A DNA stretch of 64,000 nt from Hallella bergensis DSM 17361 (GCF_000160535.1 NZ_GG704783.1:89486-153485); one strand, 5' to 3'. Positions 23,842 through 30,097 are shown, counted from the stretch's first letter. The notes: a model not told the origin generated them from the letters alone. A program made the numbers and translations.

Positions 23842-24651
23842 TTATTTGATAGTTACTAATTGTGGTTCTGTCATGCGACCGCCGAACAAGTGGTTTATGT
23901 AGGCAAGCCCTTTCTGTGTTACAAGAACCTTTGCAACAACCTTTATAAGCTCGCCGTTATTATCGTATATGGGGTGTTCGGTCATCTCGAAATACTTGGC
24001 ATCTACAAATCTCTGTTTTGGCTCGTTCTTCGATGCAAAGAATACCCCCGTCTCACGCAGGTTCTTGAATAAGGTGTTTCTGCCAAATCCAAGATTGAGA
24101 ATTTTTGCAGCCATGCCGACATCCACCTTGTCTTTCATGTCAAACGCTTTTTCTGCAAAGGCGGCTTTTGGTTGCAGTTTCTTGATCTGATTGTCCTTTT
24201 GCTTGCTTTCAGCTTCAAGCCGTGCTTTTTCCGCACGCTCTTGTTTGAGCTGTGTAGCCATTCTGATAACAAGGCCTGGGTTATCCAGCATTTCGTCAAG
24301 CGTTGGCTGCGTGGCTGTCATACCGTATTTCAACAACTCTTTGATGCGGTCGTTGCACCATATTGCAAATGCAGGGCTAAGCCAGCGGGCAAATTCTAAG
24401 GCAACATCTTCGTGCATCCAAGTGCCACCACCACCATTGATACCACCCTTTTCAGTCTGAATTAGAGCGAAGTCCGATTTTCGGACATCGGTTAAAGTGG
24501 ATAAAAACTCTTTTGTAGATGGCAGTTCTAACCACTTTGCAGGGCGTTTATCGAATGATTTTGCCATTTCAGTTGCATTTACCATTACATTCTTTCCGTT
24601 GGCAAAAGAAATCTTACTACCTTTGTAATCGTAAACAATTGGTGTATTCAT
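23842..24651 (-). CDS. KilA-N/ANT-type phage antirepressor, 269 aa
   Basis: Residues about 1-110 are a KilA-N domain: NATEMAKSFDKRPAKWLELPSTKEFL and GGTWMHEDVALEFARWLSPAFAIWCNDRIKELL are hallmark segments. A coiled-coil linker (about 130-165, 'QLKQERAEKARLEAESKQKD') leads to a C-terminal ANT (antirepressor) domain ending 'TQKGLAYINHLFGGRMTEPQL'. Such proteins bind DNA or repressor and promote induction. It is preceded by a 165-nt structured leader and a consensus promoter (24823-24854). Confidence 0.88.
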   Translation of the reverse strand: MNTPIVYDYKGSKISFANGKNVMVNATEMAKSFDKRPAKWLELPSTKEFLSTLTDVRKSDFALIQTEKGGINGGGGTWMHEDVALEFARWLSPAFAIWCNDRIKELLKYGMTATQPTLDEMLDNPGLVIRMATQLKQERAEKARLEAESKQKDNQIKKLQPKAAFAEKAFDMKDKVDVGMAAKILNLGFGRNTLFKNLRETGVFFASKNEPKQRFVDAKYFEMTEHPIYDNNGELIKVVAKVLVTQKGLAYINHLFGGRMTEPQLVTIK

Positions 24652-24818
24652 ATTTGAATATTTTGTTTATATTTGGGTGGTGTGGTCAGGCACCACCCTT
24701 TCTTTTTATAAAACAGGGGCAAAAACTAAGAAGTCTTGTTGTGGTATTCAGACCTCGAAGTTAATGCCCCTTTAAATTTCTTCTCTCTACCGCCGAATAC
24801 CACTAAGGCGGGTTGTTT
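24652..24818 (-). promoter_or_regulatory. Structured 5' leader of the antirepressor mRNA (loop-loop kissing candidate)
   Basis: Expected transcription start is about 24816, so the leader is about 165 nt. Hairpin B (24790-24794/24807-24811, CCGCC/GGCGG) has a 12-nt loop whose GAATACCAC is complementary to GTGGTATTC (24741-24749). The latter sits in the apical loop of hairpin A, formed by GGGGCA/TGCCCC (24716-24721/24765-24770), AACT/AGTT (24724-24727/24759-24762) and GTCT/AGAC (24733-24736/24750-24753). Hairpin C (GGGTGGTG/CACCACCC, 24675-24682/24691-24698) lies 24 nt before the ATG. The set suggests control by RNA folding; the ligand or partner is unknown. Confidence 0.6.
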
Positions 24819-24822
24819 ATTG

Positions 24823-24869
24823 CAAAATTAGCCTTTGCCCTAACAGGTGCCAAATTTCACTTAGATAAA
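24823..24869 (-). promoter_or_regulatory. Antirepressor promoter with upstream CTTAGATAAA box
   Basis: Minus-strand -7 box TAATTTTG (24823-24830) and TTTG (24851-24854) are 20 bp apart. Directly upstream is TTTCACTTAGATAAA (plus-strand reading), which is also found at the promoter of the 27949-28353 gene. Confidence 0.75.
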
Positions 24870-24876
24870 CGTTGCG

Positions 24877-24984
24877 TTAAATATTCTTAATTCGCTTTGG
24901 TTTCTTACTCTTCTTCTCTGTTTCGATTGCGTGGTCTACTATCTTATCCACCCACGCTGCTGTTTTTTCTAAATTCTTATCCAT
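24877..24984 (-). CDS. Very small phage protein, 35 aa
   Basis: A 35-codon frame encodes a lysine-rich helical peptide (starts MDKNLEKTAAWVDKIVDHAI, ends KPKRIKNI). The region otherwise lacks a gene and lies in the leftward early direction, 23 bp before the antirepressor promoter. No family recognised; it may be a real regulator or a chance frame. Confidence 0.4.
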   Translation of the reverse strand: MDKNLEKTAAWVDKIVDHAIETEKKSKKPKRIKNI

Positions 24985-25004
24985 GTTATTTCATTTTAGT
25001 TTGT

Positions 25005-25105
25005 TACCTTTGTCGTGATTATTGTGCGTACGCTGTAGTGCGCCATAGTCGTATGAAAAATTGTTTATACGGTGGGCAGTGCGTGAGCATCGCCCACCAT
25101 TTTAT
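25005..25105 (+). ncRNA. Candidate plus-strand small RNA
   Basis: A -7 box TACCTTTG (25005-25012) precedes about 90 nt with hairpins. The main one is GGTGGGC/GCCCACC (25071-25077/25092-25098) capped by GTGC-GTGA-GCAT with a GNRA loop. One G-U pair (25079-25090) fits only plus-strand RNA. A smaller stem GTAT/ATAC (25051-25054/25067-25070) precedes it. The -33 box is poor and the terminal U tract short (ATTTTAT), so confidence is limited. Confidence 0.4.
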
Positions 25106-25106
25106 A

Positions 25107-25439
25107 TCATGCCAGCCTTAAAAGGTTTGCAATTTTGAAACACCGCCATTCGTCCTTTTCTGTATCAAAGTACACCTGTACGCTATCGTTGCGCTTGCGG
25201 TTGTCAGTGCCTGCAACAGGCGGGATCTTATCACTTGCGAGCGTGCCGTATGCCTCTCTTATCTCACCGTTTACCTTGGTGAAGTAAAACTTGACGATAC
25301 GCTTGCCCAGCTCTTTCTTTAACTTGGCATTGAGCCATGCCTGTTTCAAACCCTCGCTCATGGTGAATCCATACTTGCGAACAAATATCCACGCCATTCG
25401 CATGATGTTGCTTAACTGATTTTTGAATGTTGTTGCCAT
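25107..25439 (-). CDS. DUF2693 (SH3-like) protein, 110 aa
   Basis: The sequence matches the DUF2693 pattern: an N-terminal helix region 'SNIMRMAWIFVRKYGFTMSEGLKQAWLNAKLKKEL', then 'RIVKFYFTKVNGEIREAYGTLASDKIPPV', then 'NDSVQVYFDTEKDEWRCFKIANLL', predicted as an SH3-like barrel. The family is common in Bacteroidetes phages and conjugative elements; its function is unknown. It lies 12 bp downstream of the 75-aa early gene, so they share a transcript. The start context is ATTATACAACCATGG. Confidence 0.8.
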   Translation of the reverse strand: MATTFKNQLSNIMRMAWIFVRKYGFTMSEGLKQAWLNAKLKKELGKRIVKFYFTKVNGEIREAYGTLASDKIPPVAGTDNRKRNDSVQVYFDTEKDEWRCFKIANLLRLA

Positions 25440-25451
25440 GGTTGTATAATT

Positions 25452-25679
25452 TTAAAGGTTCATGTTTAGCTTTTCAATATCTCTTGCGAGCCTGTCGGCT
25501 CTCTGCTGTTCATTGTCGGCAAATTCATCATTACCTATGCTTCTATAATAGTCTGCGTTTGCCGTTGCGTTTTCAAATGCTTTCTCTTTCTCTGTTATCA
25601 TATGTGCGATAGCTTCTTTTCTGCTGCTTTTGATAACTTCTGTGAGCATGTCTGACTTTACAAGTTTTATTGTTGCCAT
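25452..25679 (-). CDS. Early phage protein, 75 aa
   Basis: First gene of the leftward early transcript. A longer frame begins at 25763, but the start MATIKLVKSDML at 25679 fits the local start context (ATACTATTATGGC) and the promoter at 25800-25831. The protein is a charged helical hairpin (EKEKAFENATANADYYRSIGNDEFADNEQQRADRLARDIEKL) likely to form a coiled coil. No family recognised. Being first behind an operator-controlled promoter suggests a Cro-like or early regulatory role, but no HTH is visible. Confidence 0.65.
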   Translation of the reverse strand: MATIKLVKSDMLTEVIKSSRKEAIAHMITEKEKAFENATANADYYRSIGNDEFADNEQQRADRLARDIEKLNMNL

Positions 25680-25799
25680 AATAGTATGTATTAAATGTTT
25701 GACTTTGTTTCTTGCTCTTTCAGTCGTTTTTCTTTTAAGTGAGAAAGGCTCAAAGGCTTGCACGAAAATCTGTAACTCACTTGTGAACTAATCACATTG

Positions 25800-25831
25800 C
25801 AAATATATATCATAATTTTGATATAAACAAG
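25800..25831 (-). promoter_or_regulatory. Leftward early promoter
   Basis: Minus-strand -7 box TATATTTG (25800-25807) and near-consensus CTTG (25828-25831) are 20 bp apart. The spacer is filled by operator 1, so repressor binding would block it. Confidence 0.7.
25806..25825. promoter_or_regulatory. Operator 1 (TATATC-N8-GATATA)
   Basis: Inverted repeat with an 8-bp gap lying inside the spacer of the leftward promoter. It matches operators 2 and 3 in layout. Confidence 0.7.
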
Positions 25832-25846
25832 TAAATTGCAAATAAA

Positions 25847-25866
25847 TGTATCAATTTTTAGATACA
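25847..25866. promoter_or_regulatory. Operator 2 (TGTATC-N8-GATACA)
   Basis: The best palindrome of the three; the match extends to AATGTATC/GATACATT (25845-25868). It lies between the two divergent promoters. Confidence 0.72.
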
Positions 25867-25915
25867 TTAAGAATATGACTAAGATCTGATAGTTAAATTA
25901 AATGTTGTTAATAAA

Positions 25916-25935
25916 TATATCTTATATATGATACA
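25916..25935. promoter_or_regulatory. Operator 3 (TATATC-N8-GATACA)
   Basis: Same half-sites and gap as operators 1 and 2. It overlaps the -33 position of the rightward repressor promoter, consistent with autoregulation. Confidence 0.7.
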
Positions 25936-25958
25936 TTCTAAAACCTTTGCTATCTTTG
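25927..25958 (+). promoter_or_regulatory. Rightward repressor promoter
   Basis: TATG (25927-25930, one base from TTTG) and TATCTTTG (25951-25958) are 20 bp apart. The XRE gene starts 24 bp downstream. Confidence 0.68.
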
Positions 25959-25981
25959 CAACAAATCTAATATATTAGAAT

Positions 25982-26299
25982 ATGGATATATACATTAAAG
26001 ATGTCATTAAAGCTAAAGGATTGCAATTACAACAAGTTGCGGAAAGGATTGGATATAAATCCTTACCCTCATTTTATAGGCAAATCAATTCTCCAGAAAG
26101 CATATCAATGAAGACGTTACTCAAAATTGCAGATTCTGTTGGATGTAAGGTTAATGATTTCTTCTTCCCGCCATCGGAGAAAATAGTAAATCGTAATAAT
26201 TTCCTTGCCATTGTCAAGTACAACGGCGAGCTAAAGGAGGTTACTTCGGTGGAGGAGCTGGAAAAAATTGTCGGGGATCTGAAAAAAGAGGAGAAATAG
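25982..26299 (+). CDS. XRE-family repressor, 105 aa
   Basis: Residues about 5-60 form a helix-turn-helix (VIKAKGLQLQQVAERIGYKSLPSFYRQINSPESISMKTLLKIADSVGCKVNDFF). The short C-terminal part (NNFLAIVKYNGELKEVTSVEELEKIVGDL) is probably a dimerisation strand. No peptidase domain exists, so it is not a RecA-cleaved repressor; release must come from another factor such as the KilA-N antirepressor. It is divergent from the early genes across a region with three operators that it probably binds (inference). The downstream membrane protein gene starts 62 bp later and is probably cotranscribed. Confidence 0.88.
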   Translation: MDIYIKDVIKAKGLQLQQVAERIGYKSLPSFYRQINSPESISMKTLLKIADSVGCKVNDFFFPPSEKIVNRNNFLAIVKYNGELKEVTSVEELEKIVGDLKKEEK

Positions 26300-26361
26300 T
26301 TGCACTTATGGAGCATAATCCTTACATTTGCGGAGTAAACGATTAACTAAAACCTTAAGTT

Positions 26362-27063
26362 ATGTGTTATCTCTTATTATTTGTATTCTTTATTGCAATA
26401 TGTTTTATTGTAGGATGGAATACATTAGGATGGGCTCTTGTTGCTGGCACTGTTGGAACGGTTCTCCTTATGATTATATTTGCTGTCCAGGACTCGGATA
26501 AGAAGAAAAAAGAGCAGGAGGAATTAAAGAAGCGGAATGCAGAACTTGCCAAACAAAAAGAACTGAAAAGACAAGAATATGAACAATTAAAGTCCGAACT
26601 TGTTGGAAAATATGGGCAGATAGACAAAGAAATAATCTTATCAGAATATAATTCAGACAATGCTATTTTAGCTTTTTCTAAGGGTTCAAGAATATGGCTC
26701 GCAGGAAATGATTTACCAATGAACAGCATTTTAAGTTGCAATCTCTCTGACAATAGCAAAACAATAAAAGGAAAGACTACAATACAATCTAAGACCAATA
26801 CTGGTAATATGGCAAAAAGAGCTGTTGTAGGTGGAGTTTTATTAGGTGGGGCAGGAGCTTTGGCTGGTGGCGTAACAGCAAAAAAAGACGGAACTATCGT
26901 AAGTGAAGATGACAAAGTTTTTCACGATTATACAGTATTAGTTAATATCGATGACTTTTCAACCCCGATAGTTCGCCTGCATTGTGGCCAAAATGGGACA
27001 CTTGCAAATGATATTATAGGATTACTAAATGTCATTATAAATCGAAACAGGAGCAGTCACTAA
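26362..27063 (+). CDS. Membrane-anchored coiled-coil protein with glycine-zipper segment, 233 aa
   Basis: Two hydrophobic helices at the N-terminus (MCYLLLFVFFIAICFIVGW and WALVAGTVGTVLLMIIFAV) are followed by a charged coiled coil (about 48-90). A soluble domain then leads to a Gly/Ala-rich segment (GGVLLGGAGALAGG) resembling a glycine zipper, and a final beta-rich part with 'VLVNIDDFSTPIVRLHCGQN'. It is expressed with the repressor in the lysogen-on direction. By context it could be a superinfection-exclusion or other lysogenic conversion protein, but no family was named and this is inference. Confidence 0.7.
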   Translation: MCYLLLFVFFIAICFIVGWNTLGWALVAGTVGTVLLMIIFAVQDSDKKKKEQEELKKRNAELAKQKELKRQEYEQLKSELVGKYGQIDKEIILSEYNSDNAILAFSKGSRIWLAGNDLPMNSILSCNLSDNSKTIKGKTTIQSKTNTGNMAKRAVVGGVLLGGAGALAGGVTAKKDGTIVSEDDKVFHDYTVLVNIDDFSTPIVRLHCGQNGTLANDIIGLLNVIINRNRSSH

Positions 27064-27110
27064 GACTACCCTTTGCTATTCCTCAATCTTTTCCGCATCT
27101 CGCAAAATTA

Positions 27111-27133
27111 CTTATCTAATTCGCTTATCTAAG
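27111..27133. repeat. Tandem CTTATCTAA motif
   Basis: CTTATCTAA at 27111-27119 and 27124-27132 (13-bp spacing); the second is part of the palindrome CGCTTA-TC-TAAGCG. The reverse complement is the TTAGATAA box found at two phage promoters. Confidence 0.5.
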
Positions 27134-27196
27134 CGGTTTACGTTAAATTATGGTTAATTCCACGCCCATTTATAGTTAAATATATGATAAAATATA

Positions 27197-27237
27197 TTAT
27201 TTGATTTATTATATCGTATATTTGCGACATCAAATAA
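27197..27237 (+). promoter_or_regulatory. Promoter with flanking inverted repeat
   Basis: A -7 box TATATTTG (27217-27224) is flanked by a 9-bp inverted repeat TTATTTGAT (27197-27205) and ATCAAATAA (27229-27237). No good -33 box is present. The repeat may be an operator for the following two genes. Confidence 0.5.
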
Positions 27238-27250
27238 ATTATCATAAGTT

Positions 27251-27376
27251 ATGGGCAACCTTATATTAAAGCAGCAAAAAGATGCCAAAGGGGATAAAAA
27301 CACCTTTGTATTGTCTGACGTGTCTAAGGATGAACTTAACAAGAGAAGAATATCCGTCTATCAATACTTGTTGTGA
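27251..27376 (+). CDS. Small phage protein, 41 aa
   Basis: ATG at 27251 opens a 41-codon frame (starts MGNLILKQQKDAKGDKNTFV, ends ISVYQYLL). Its TGA stop lies in GTGA together with the GTG start of the next gene, so the two are translationally coupled. The peptide is charged with no membrane helix. No family recognised. Confidence 0.5.
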   Translation: MGNLILKQQKDAKGDKNTFVLSDVSKDELNKRRISVYQYLL

Positions 27377-27897
27377 ATATCCTCCCTGATTCTTATCCGT
27401 TCTGTCATATAAAAAATGAGAATATCAACAGGAATGGACATATACGAGACCTTTTGTATCACTTCAAATCAACTAAATCGAATTTAATGTATATCGTGCT
27501 TGTGGAACAATACAAGTATGATGTTTTTGCAGTGAAGTTTTATCCAAAGAAATGGAGAAACTCAAAAAACAAATACAGGCTATTAACAAAAACTTATGAG
27601 CCAAGGAGAATTATAAATACTTGTATTAACATTATGTTGAGTATTTATGATAAGAACAAAAATGCTTCATTCGGATTTGTTGGTGCTAACAGAATCGGCG
27701 AAAGTATTAAGGAAACGAAGAGATACAAAGTATATTCCACCATTATTGCCACATATTTCAGCGATCAGCTTTTTTACCATAAGGAAAACAAGGATAAAAG
27801 TGCATATTTGCTTATAAATAACAACTCGCTATCCAAGAATCCGTCACTGATAAGAGACATAGAGGAGTTTTTCATAGATCAATATAATTTTGACTAA
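27373..27897 (+). CDS. Hypothetical protein, 174 aa, GTG start
   Basis: Starts with GTG at 27373, overlapping the preceding stop by four bases. The protein begins 'NILPDSYPFCHIKNENINRNGHIRDLLYHFKS', contains an aromatic/basic core (YKYDVFAVKFYPKKWRNSKNKYRLLT) and a segment 'ASFGFVGANRIGESIKETKRYKVYSTIIATYF'. It has no signal peptide, membrane helix or known catalytic motif. Similar proteins occur in Bacteroidetes genomes, but I know no assigned function. Plus-strand position near the integrase fits a lysogen-expressed accessory gene. Confidence 0.6.
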   Translation: MNILPDSYPFCHIKNENINRNGHIRDLLYHFKSTKSNLMYIVLVEQYKYDVFAVKFYPKKWRNSKNKYRLLTKTYEPRRIINTCINIMLSIYDKNKNASFGFVGANRIGESIKETKRYKVYSTIIATYFSDQLFYHKENKDKSAYLLINNNSLSKNPSLIRDIEEFFIDQYNFD

Positions 27898-27948
27898 AAT
27901 ATTGTAGGTTAAAATTTTTAATGAGTACTAAAATATAAGGCTGCCTTT

Positions 27949-28353
27949 TTACTTTCCCAACCTCTCCATCACCTCGTTCAGCAATGTATCCACATTGTGC
28001 CTAAAATCATCATAGGTTGTGTAAAGAATGAGCAGCTCTGTGCAGTTGTTCGATATAGAGGTTACAGAATACACTCCAGTTGTCTTTGCTATGGCATTAC
28101 GTAGTCCTTTTGGCATCTTTCCCCCAAAAAACTTATTGGGGGAATACAGATAAATAGCCACAAATATAAACTCCTTGCGGTCATTCACCGTAATATCATC
28201 TCCCTTGATCCCCTTAAATATCTCATAAATCTTTGGTATTAAAGCCAAGTCTTTCAGTCGTGGAGATGTTGCCAATTCATTGTCTACAATAGCCTGACGA
28301 AGTGCTGTGCGTGCCTTTTCAATTCTCTTAATGGTCTCGATTATTTGTTCCAT
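27949..28353 (-). CDS. Hypothetical phage protein, 134 aa
   Basis: The start MEQIIETIKRIEKARTALRQ at 28353 is chosen because a consensus promoter (28370-28400) overlaps the longer frame start at 28407. The N-terminus is a basic helix; the rest contains 'KEFIFVAIYLYSPNKFFGGKMPKGLRNAIAKTTGVYSVTSISNNCTELLILYTTY', resembling a Bacteroidetes helix-rich protein found near phage integrases. No DNA-binding fold is certain. Its promoter shares an upstream box with the antirepressor promoter, suggesting common control. Confidence 0.65.
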   Translation of the reverse strand: MEQIIETIKRIEKARTALRQAIVDNELATSPRLKDLALIPKIYEIFKGIKGDDITVNDRKEFIFVAIYLYSPNKFFGGKMPKGLRNAIAKTTGVYSVTSISNNCTELLILYTTYDDFRHNVDTLLNEVMERLGK

Positions 28354-28369
28354 AGATTGCGGTTTTCCA

Positions 28370-28416
28370 CAAAAATATGGCAAACAATCAATACTGCAAA
28401 ATTTCACTTAGATAAA
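28370..28416 (-). promoter_or_regulatory. Promoter with upstream CTTAGATAAA box
   Basis: Minus-strand -7 box TATTTTTG (28370-28377) and TTTG (28397-28400) are 19 bp apart. The adjoining CAAAATTTCACTTAGATAAA (plus reading, 28397-28416) is nearly identical to 24851-24869. Confidence 0.72.
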
Positions 28417-28463
28417 TCTTGCATTATTCTATTGAAATACAATAACAAAAATTGAGCAATAAG

Positions 28464-28587
28464 GTGTGTTATCTACTGTGTTACCTGCTGTGTTACCTTT
28501 TTAATTTAATCTCTGCAACTATCTTGTTTCTATATAATTATAAATGTGCTTACTGTGTTAACTGCTGTGTTAGTTGCTGTGTTAACT
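28464..28587. repeat. Two clusters of 12-bp iterated repeats (CTGTGTTA core)
   Basis: CTGTGTTA-type units begin at 28464 (first base changed), 28476 and 28488, then 28553, 28565 and 28577, an exact 12-bp period in each cluster. The last unit overlaps the integrase stop codon. The 65-bp stretch between the clusters is AT-rich. Confidence 0.7.
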
Positions 28588-29787
28588 CGTTTTTAATACA
28601 TAGTCTAAAACTTTTATATTTGCTTCATTGATAGCCTTAAAGTCCTTTTTGATATACAGCTCTGTCACTCTTAAGGCTGGGTCGGTGTGGTTGAGCATAT
28701 CATTGACAATATACTTGCTTATCCCCACGTCATTCACTGCTATGGTTGCGAGCGAATGTCTTGCAGCATAGAATTGCAGGTTATCTACTCCTACTTCACG
28801 GCCAACTTCCTTTAGTCCAATATTAACAGCTTTATTGAATGATTTCATGTCGTAATACCGCTTGTGGAACTCAAAGATACGTTCGTCATCACGATATTTA
28901 TTAACTATGTGCATTATGCAGGGCGGTACATCTACCTGTATTTCAGCTTGGTCACTTCTCCTGTCCTTTGTCTTTGTACGGTTATATATAATGGTCTTTC
29001 CATCAAAATTCGTGGCGTTATAAAGGTCTGCAGTGTTGATTCCCAACAGACAAAATGATAATTTAAAGCAATCGAGTGCCAAGTCACGCCTGTTATATAT
29101 TCTTTTTACACCCTTGCATTCATAGGAAAGTGCAAATATACGTCTTATAGTGTCCACGTCCAGCGCTCTTTTCTTGGCTACGCTCTGACGGACAGGCTTA
29201 TATCTGTTCAGAGAGTGTTTGATACGTATGATACCATTGTCCTCGTCGTTATAATACTCTCTTGCGGCATTGAATATCACTTTGATATATAAGGGATAAG
29301 AGGATTGTGCTCTTGGGCGGTCTTTAAGGCTGCTCTCAAAGGATTTCATGGACTTCGTTGTAACTTCTTGGCATAGGATATCTTCACGTCCACAGAAAGC
29401 CTTAAATGCGTTTAATGCTGTCTTGTAATTCAATATTCCTTTCTTGTCCGAGTGGGTATCCATCCAAATTTCTGCGAAATCAGTAAAAGAGATATCACCA
29501 ACTTCCCTCTTTTTCAACATATAATCGATAATCGTATCAATGTCAATATCATTAAATTCGAGGTTAAGCTCATTTACCCGTTCTCTGAATACTTTAATTA
29601 TTTCATTGCACTTATCAAGGATAACAGCATTTTTTATTTTATAAGATGCTGTCATATCTTTTTTGGTCACATACATTGTCGTAGGTATAAACCTAACTTT
29701 CCCACTATGTGTGAAGCGAATAACAACGTTCCATGTGCCGTCTGCACGTTTGTTTCCTCTTTTTATAACAGCTTTTAGTGTTGCCAT
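28582..29787 (-). CDS. int: Tyrosine recombinase (phage integrase), 401 aa
   Basis: Domain order: an N-terminal arm-binding strand region (LKAVIKRGNKRADGTWNVVIRFTHSGKVRFIPT), a SAM-like core-binding domain (about 105-200), and a catalytic domain. The catalytic Arg-His box is RHSLATIA; the later His is in LNHTDPALRVTE and the nucleophile is Tyr in TELYIKKD. The first Arg, normally found as L-R-G-M, aligns with L in 'SFCLLGINTADLYN', so Arg I appears replaced, as in IntDOT-type recombinases. It should integrate and excise this phage at the neighbouring tRNA-Met (inference). Confidence 0.92.
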   Translation of the reverse strand: MATLKAVIKRGNKRADGTWNVVIRFTHSGKVRFIPTTMYVTKKDMTASYKIKNAVILDKCNEIIKVFRERVNELNLEFNDIDIDTIIDYMLKKREVGDISFTDFAEIWMDTHSDKKGILNYKTALNAFKAFCGREDILCQEVTTKSMKSFESSLKDRPRAQSSYPLYIKVIFNAAREYYNDEDNGIIRIKHSLNRYKPVRQSVAKKRALDVDTIRRIFALSYECKGVKRIYNRRDLALDCFKLSFCLLGINTADLYNATNFDGKTIIYNRTKTKDRRSDQAEIQVDVPPCIMHIVNKYRDDERIFEFHKRYYDMKSFNKAVNIGLKEVGREVGVDNLQFYAARHSLATIAVNDVGISKYIVNDMLNHTDPALRVTELYIKKDFKAINEANIKVLDYVLKTS

Positions 29788-30023
29788 ATCTATTCAGTTA
29801 ATTTTAAGTCAATATTCAGTCAATATTTTTAATCTACTTGTGTGTTTTAAAACCTACTTGTACAGTTCATGATAATAACATTAGGAGAATATAAGCTTAT
29901 GTTTTTTTGCTTCTTGCGTATCATTTTATATAAAAAAAAGAGACGGAAATCCTTTATTATTAAGAACTTCCGCCTCTTGTGTATCATCATGGACTCTAAC
30001 TGTGAATACCATGATTTTCAGTG
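29788..30023. other. Region between integrase and tRNA-Met: probable att zone
   Basis: No gene. Short direct repeats TATTCAGT (twice near 29793-29822) and CTACTTGT (twice near 29835-29860) lie beside the integrase and may be arm-binding sites. A second pair, CTTGCGTATCAT (29913-29924) and CTTGTGTATCAT (29975-29986), lies closer to the tRNA. The prophage/chromosome border is probably here. Confidence 0.35.
29930..29977 (-). terminator. Intrinsic terminator after tRNA-Met
   Basis: On the minus strand AGAG-CGGAA pairs with TTCCG-CTCT around an A/T-rich loop, followed by a run of eight T residues (29932-29939). Confidence 0.75.
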
Positions 30024-30097
30024 TGGACCAGCCTGGGCTTGAACCAGGGACCTCCAGATTATGAGTCTGTTGCTCTAACCAACTGAGCTACAAGTCC
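30024..30097 (-). tRNA. tRNA-Met (anticodon CAT)
   Basis: Cloverleaf on the minus strand: acceptor GGACTTG/CTGGTCC (one mismatch), D-arm GCTC...GAGC with AGTTGGTTA loop, anticodon loop CTCATAA, T-arm CCTGG-TTCAAGC-CCAGG, discriminator A. No CCA is encoded. It could also be the lysidine-modified tRNA-Ile2, which has the same gene anticodon. Its 3' end faces the prophage and is the likely integration target. Confidence 0.9.

Larger units (their letters stand above)
1..29990. mobile_element. Siphovirus-type prophage (left end outside window)
   Basis: Head, tail, control and integration genes form one continuous block with many 1-17 bp overlaps: terminase, portal, capsid, tail tube, frameshifted tail chaperone, tape measure and fibre. 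A tyrosine integrase lies last, next to tRNA-Met. A 1558-residue tape measure and a frameshifted chaperone indicate a long flexible or contractile tail; no sheath gene is seen, so Siphoviridae-like is inferred. Lysis genes are not visible and may lie left of the window. The right boundary is approximate: it should fall between the integrase start (29,787) and the tRNA-Met 3' end (30,024). The second att copy is outside the window. Confidence 0.93.

Noticed and set aside
24675-24706. Plus-strand intrinsic terminator (GGGTGGTG/CACCACCC plus T tract)
   Set aside because: It looks canonical on the plus strand, but no plus-strand transcript source was identified; on the minus strand it belongs to the antirepressor leader.
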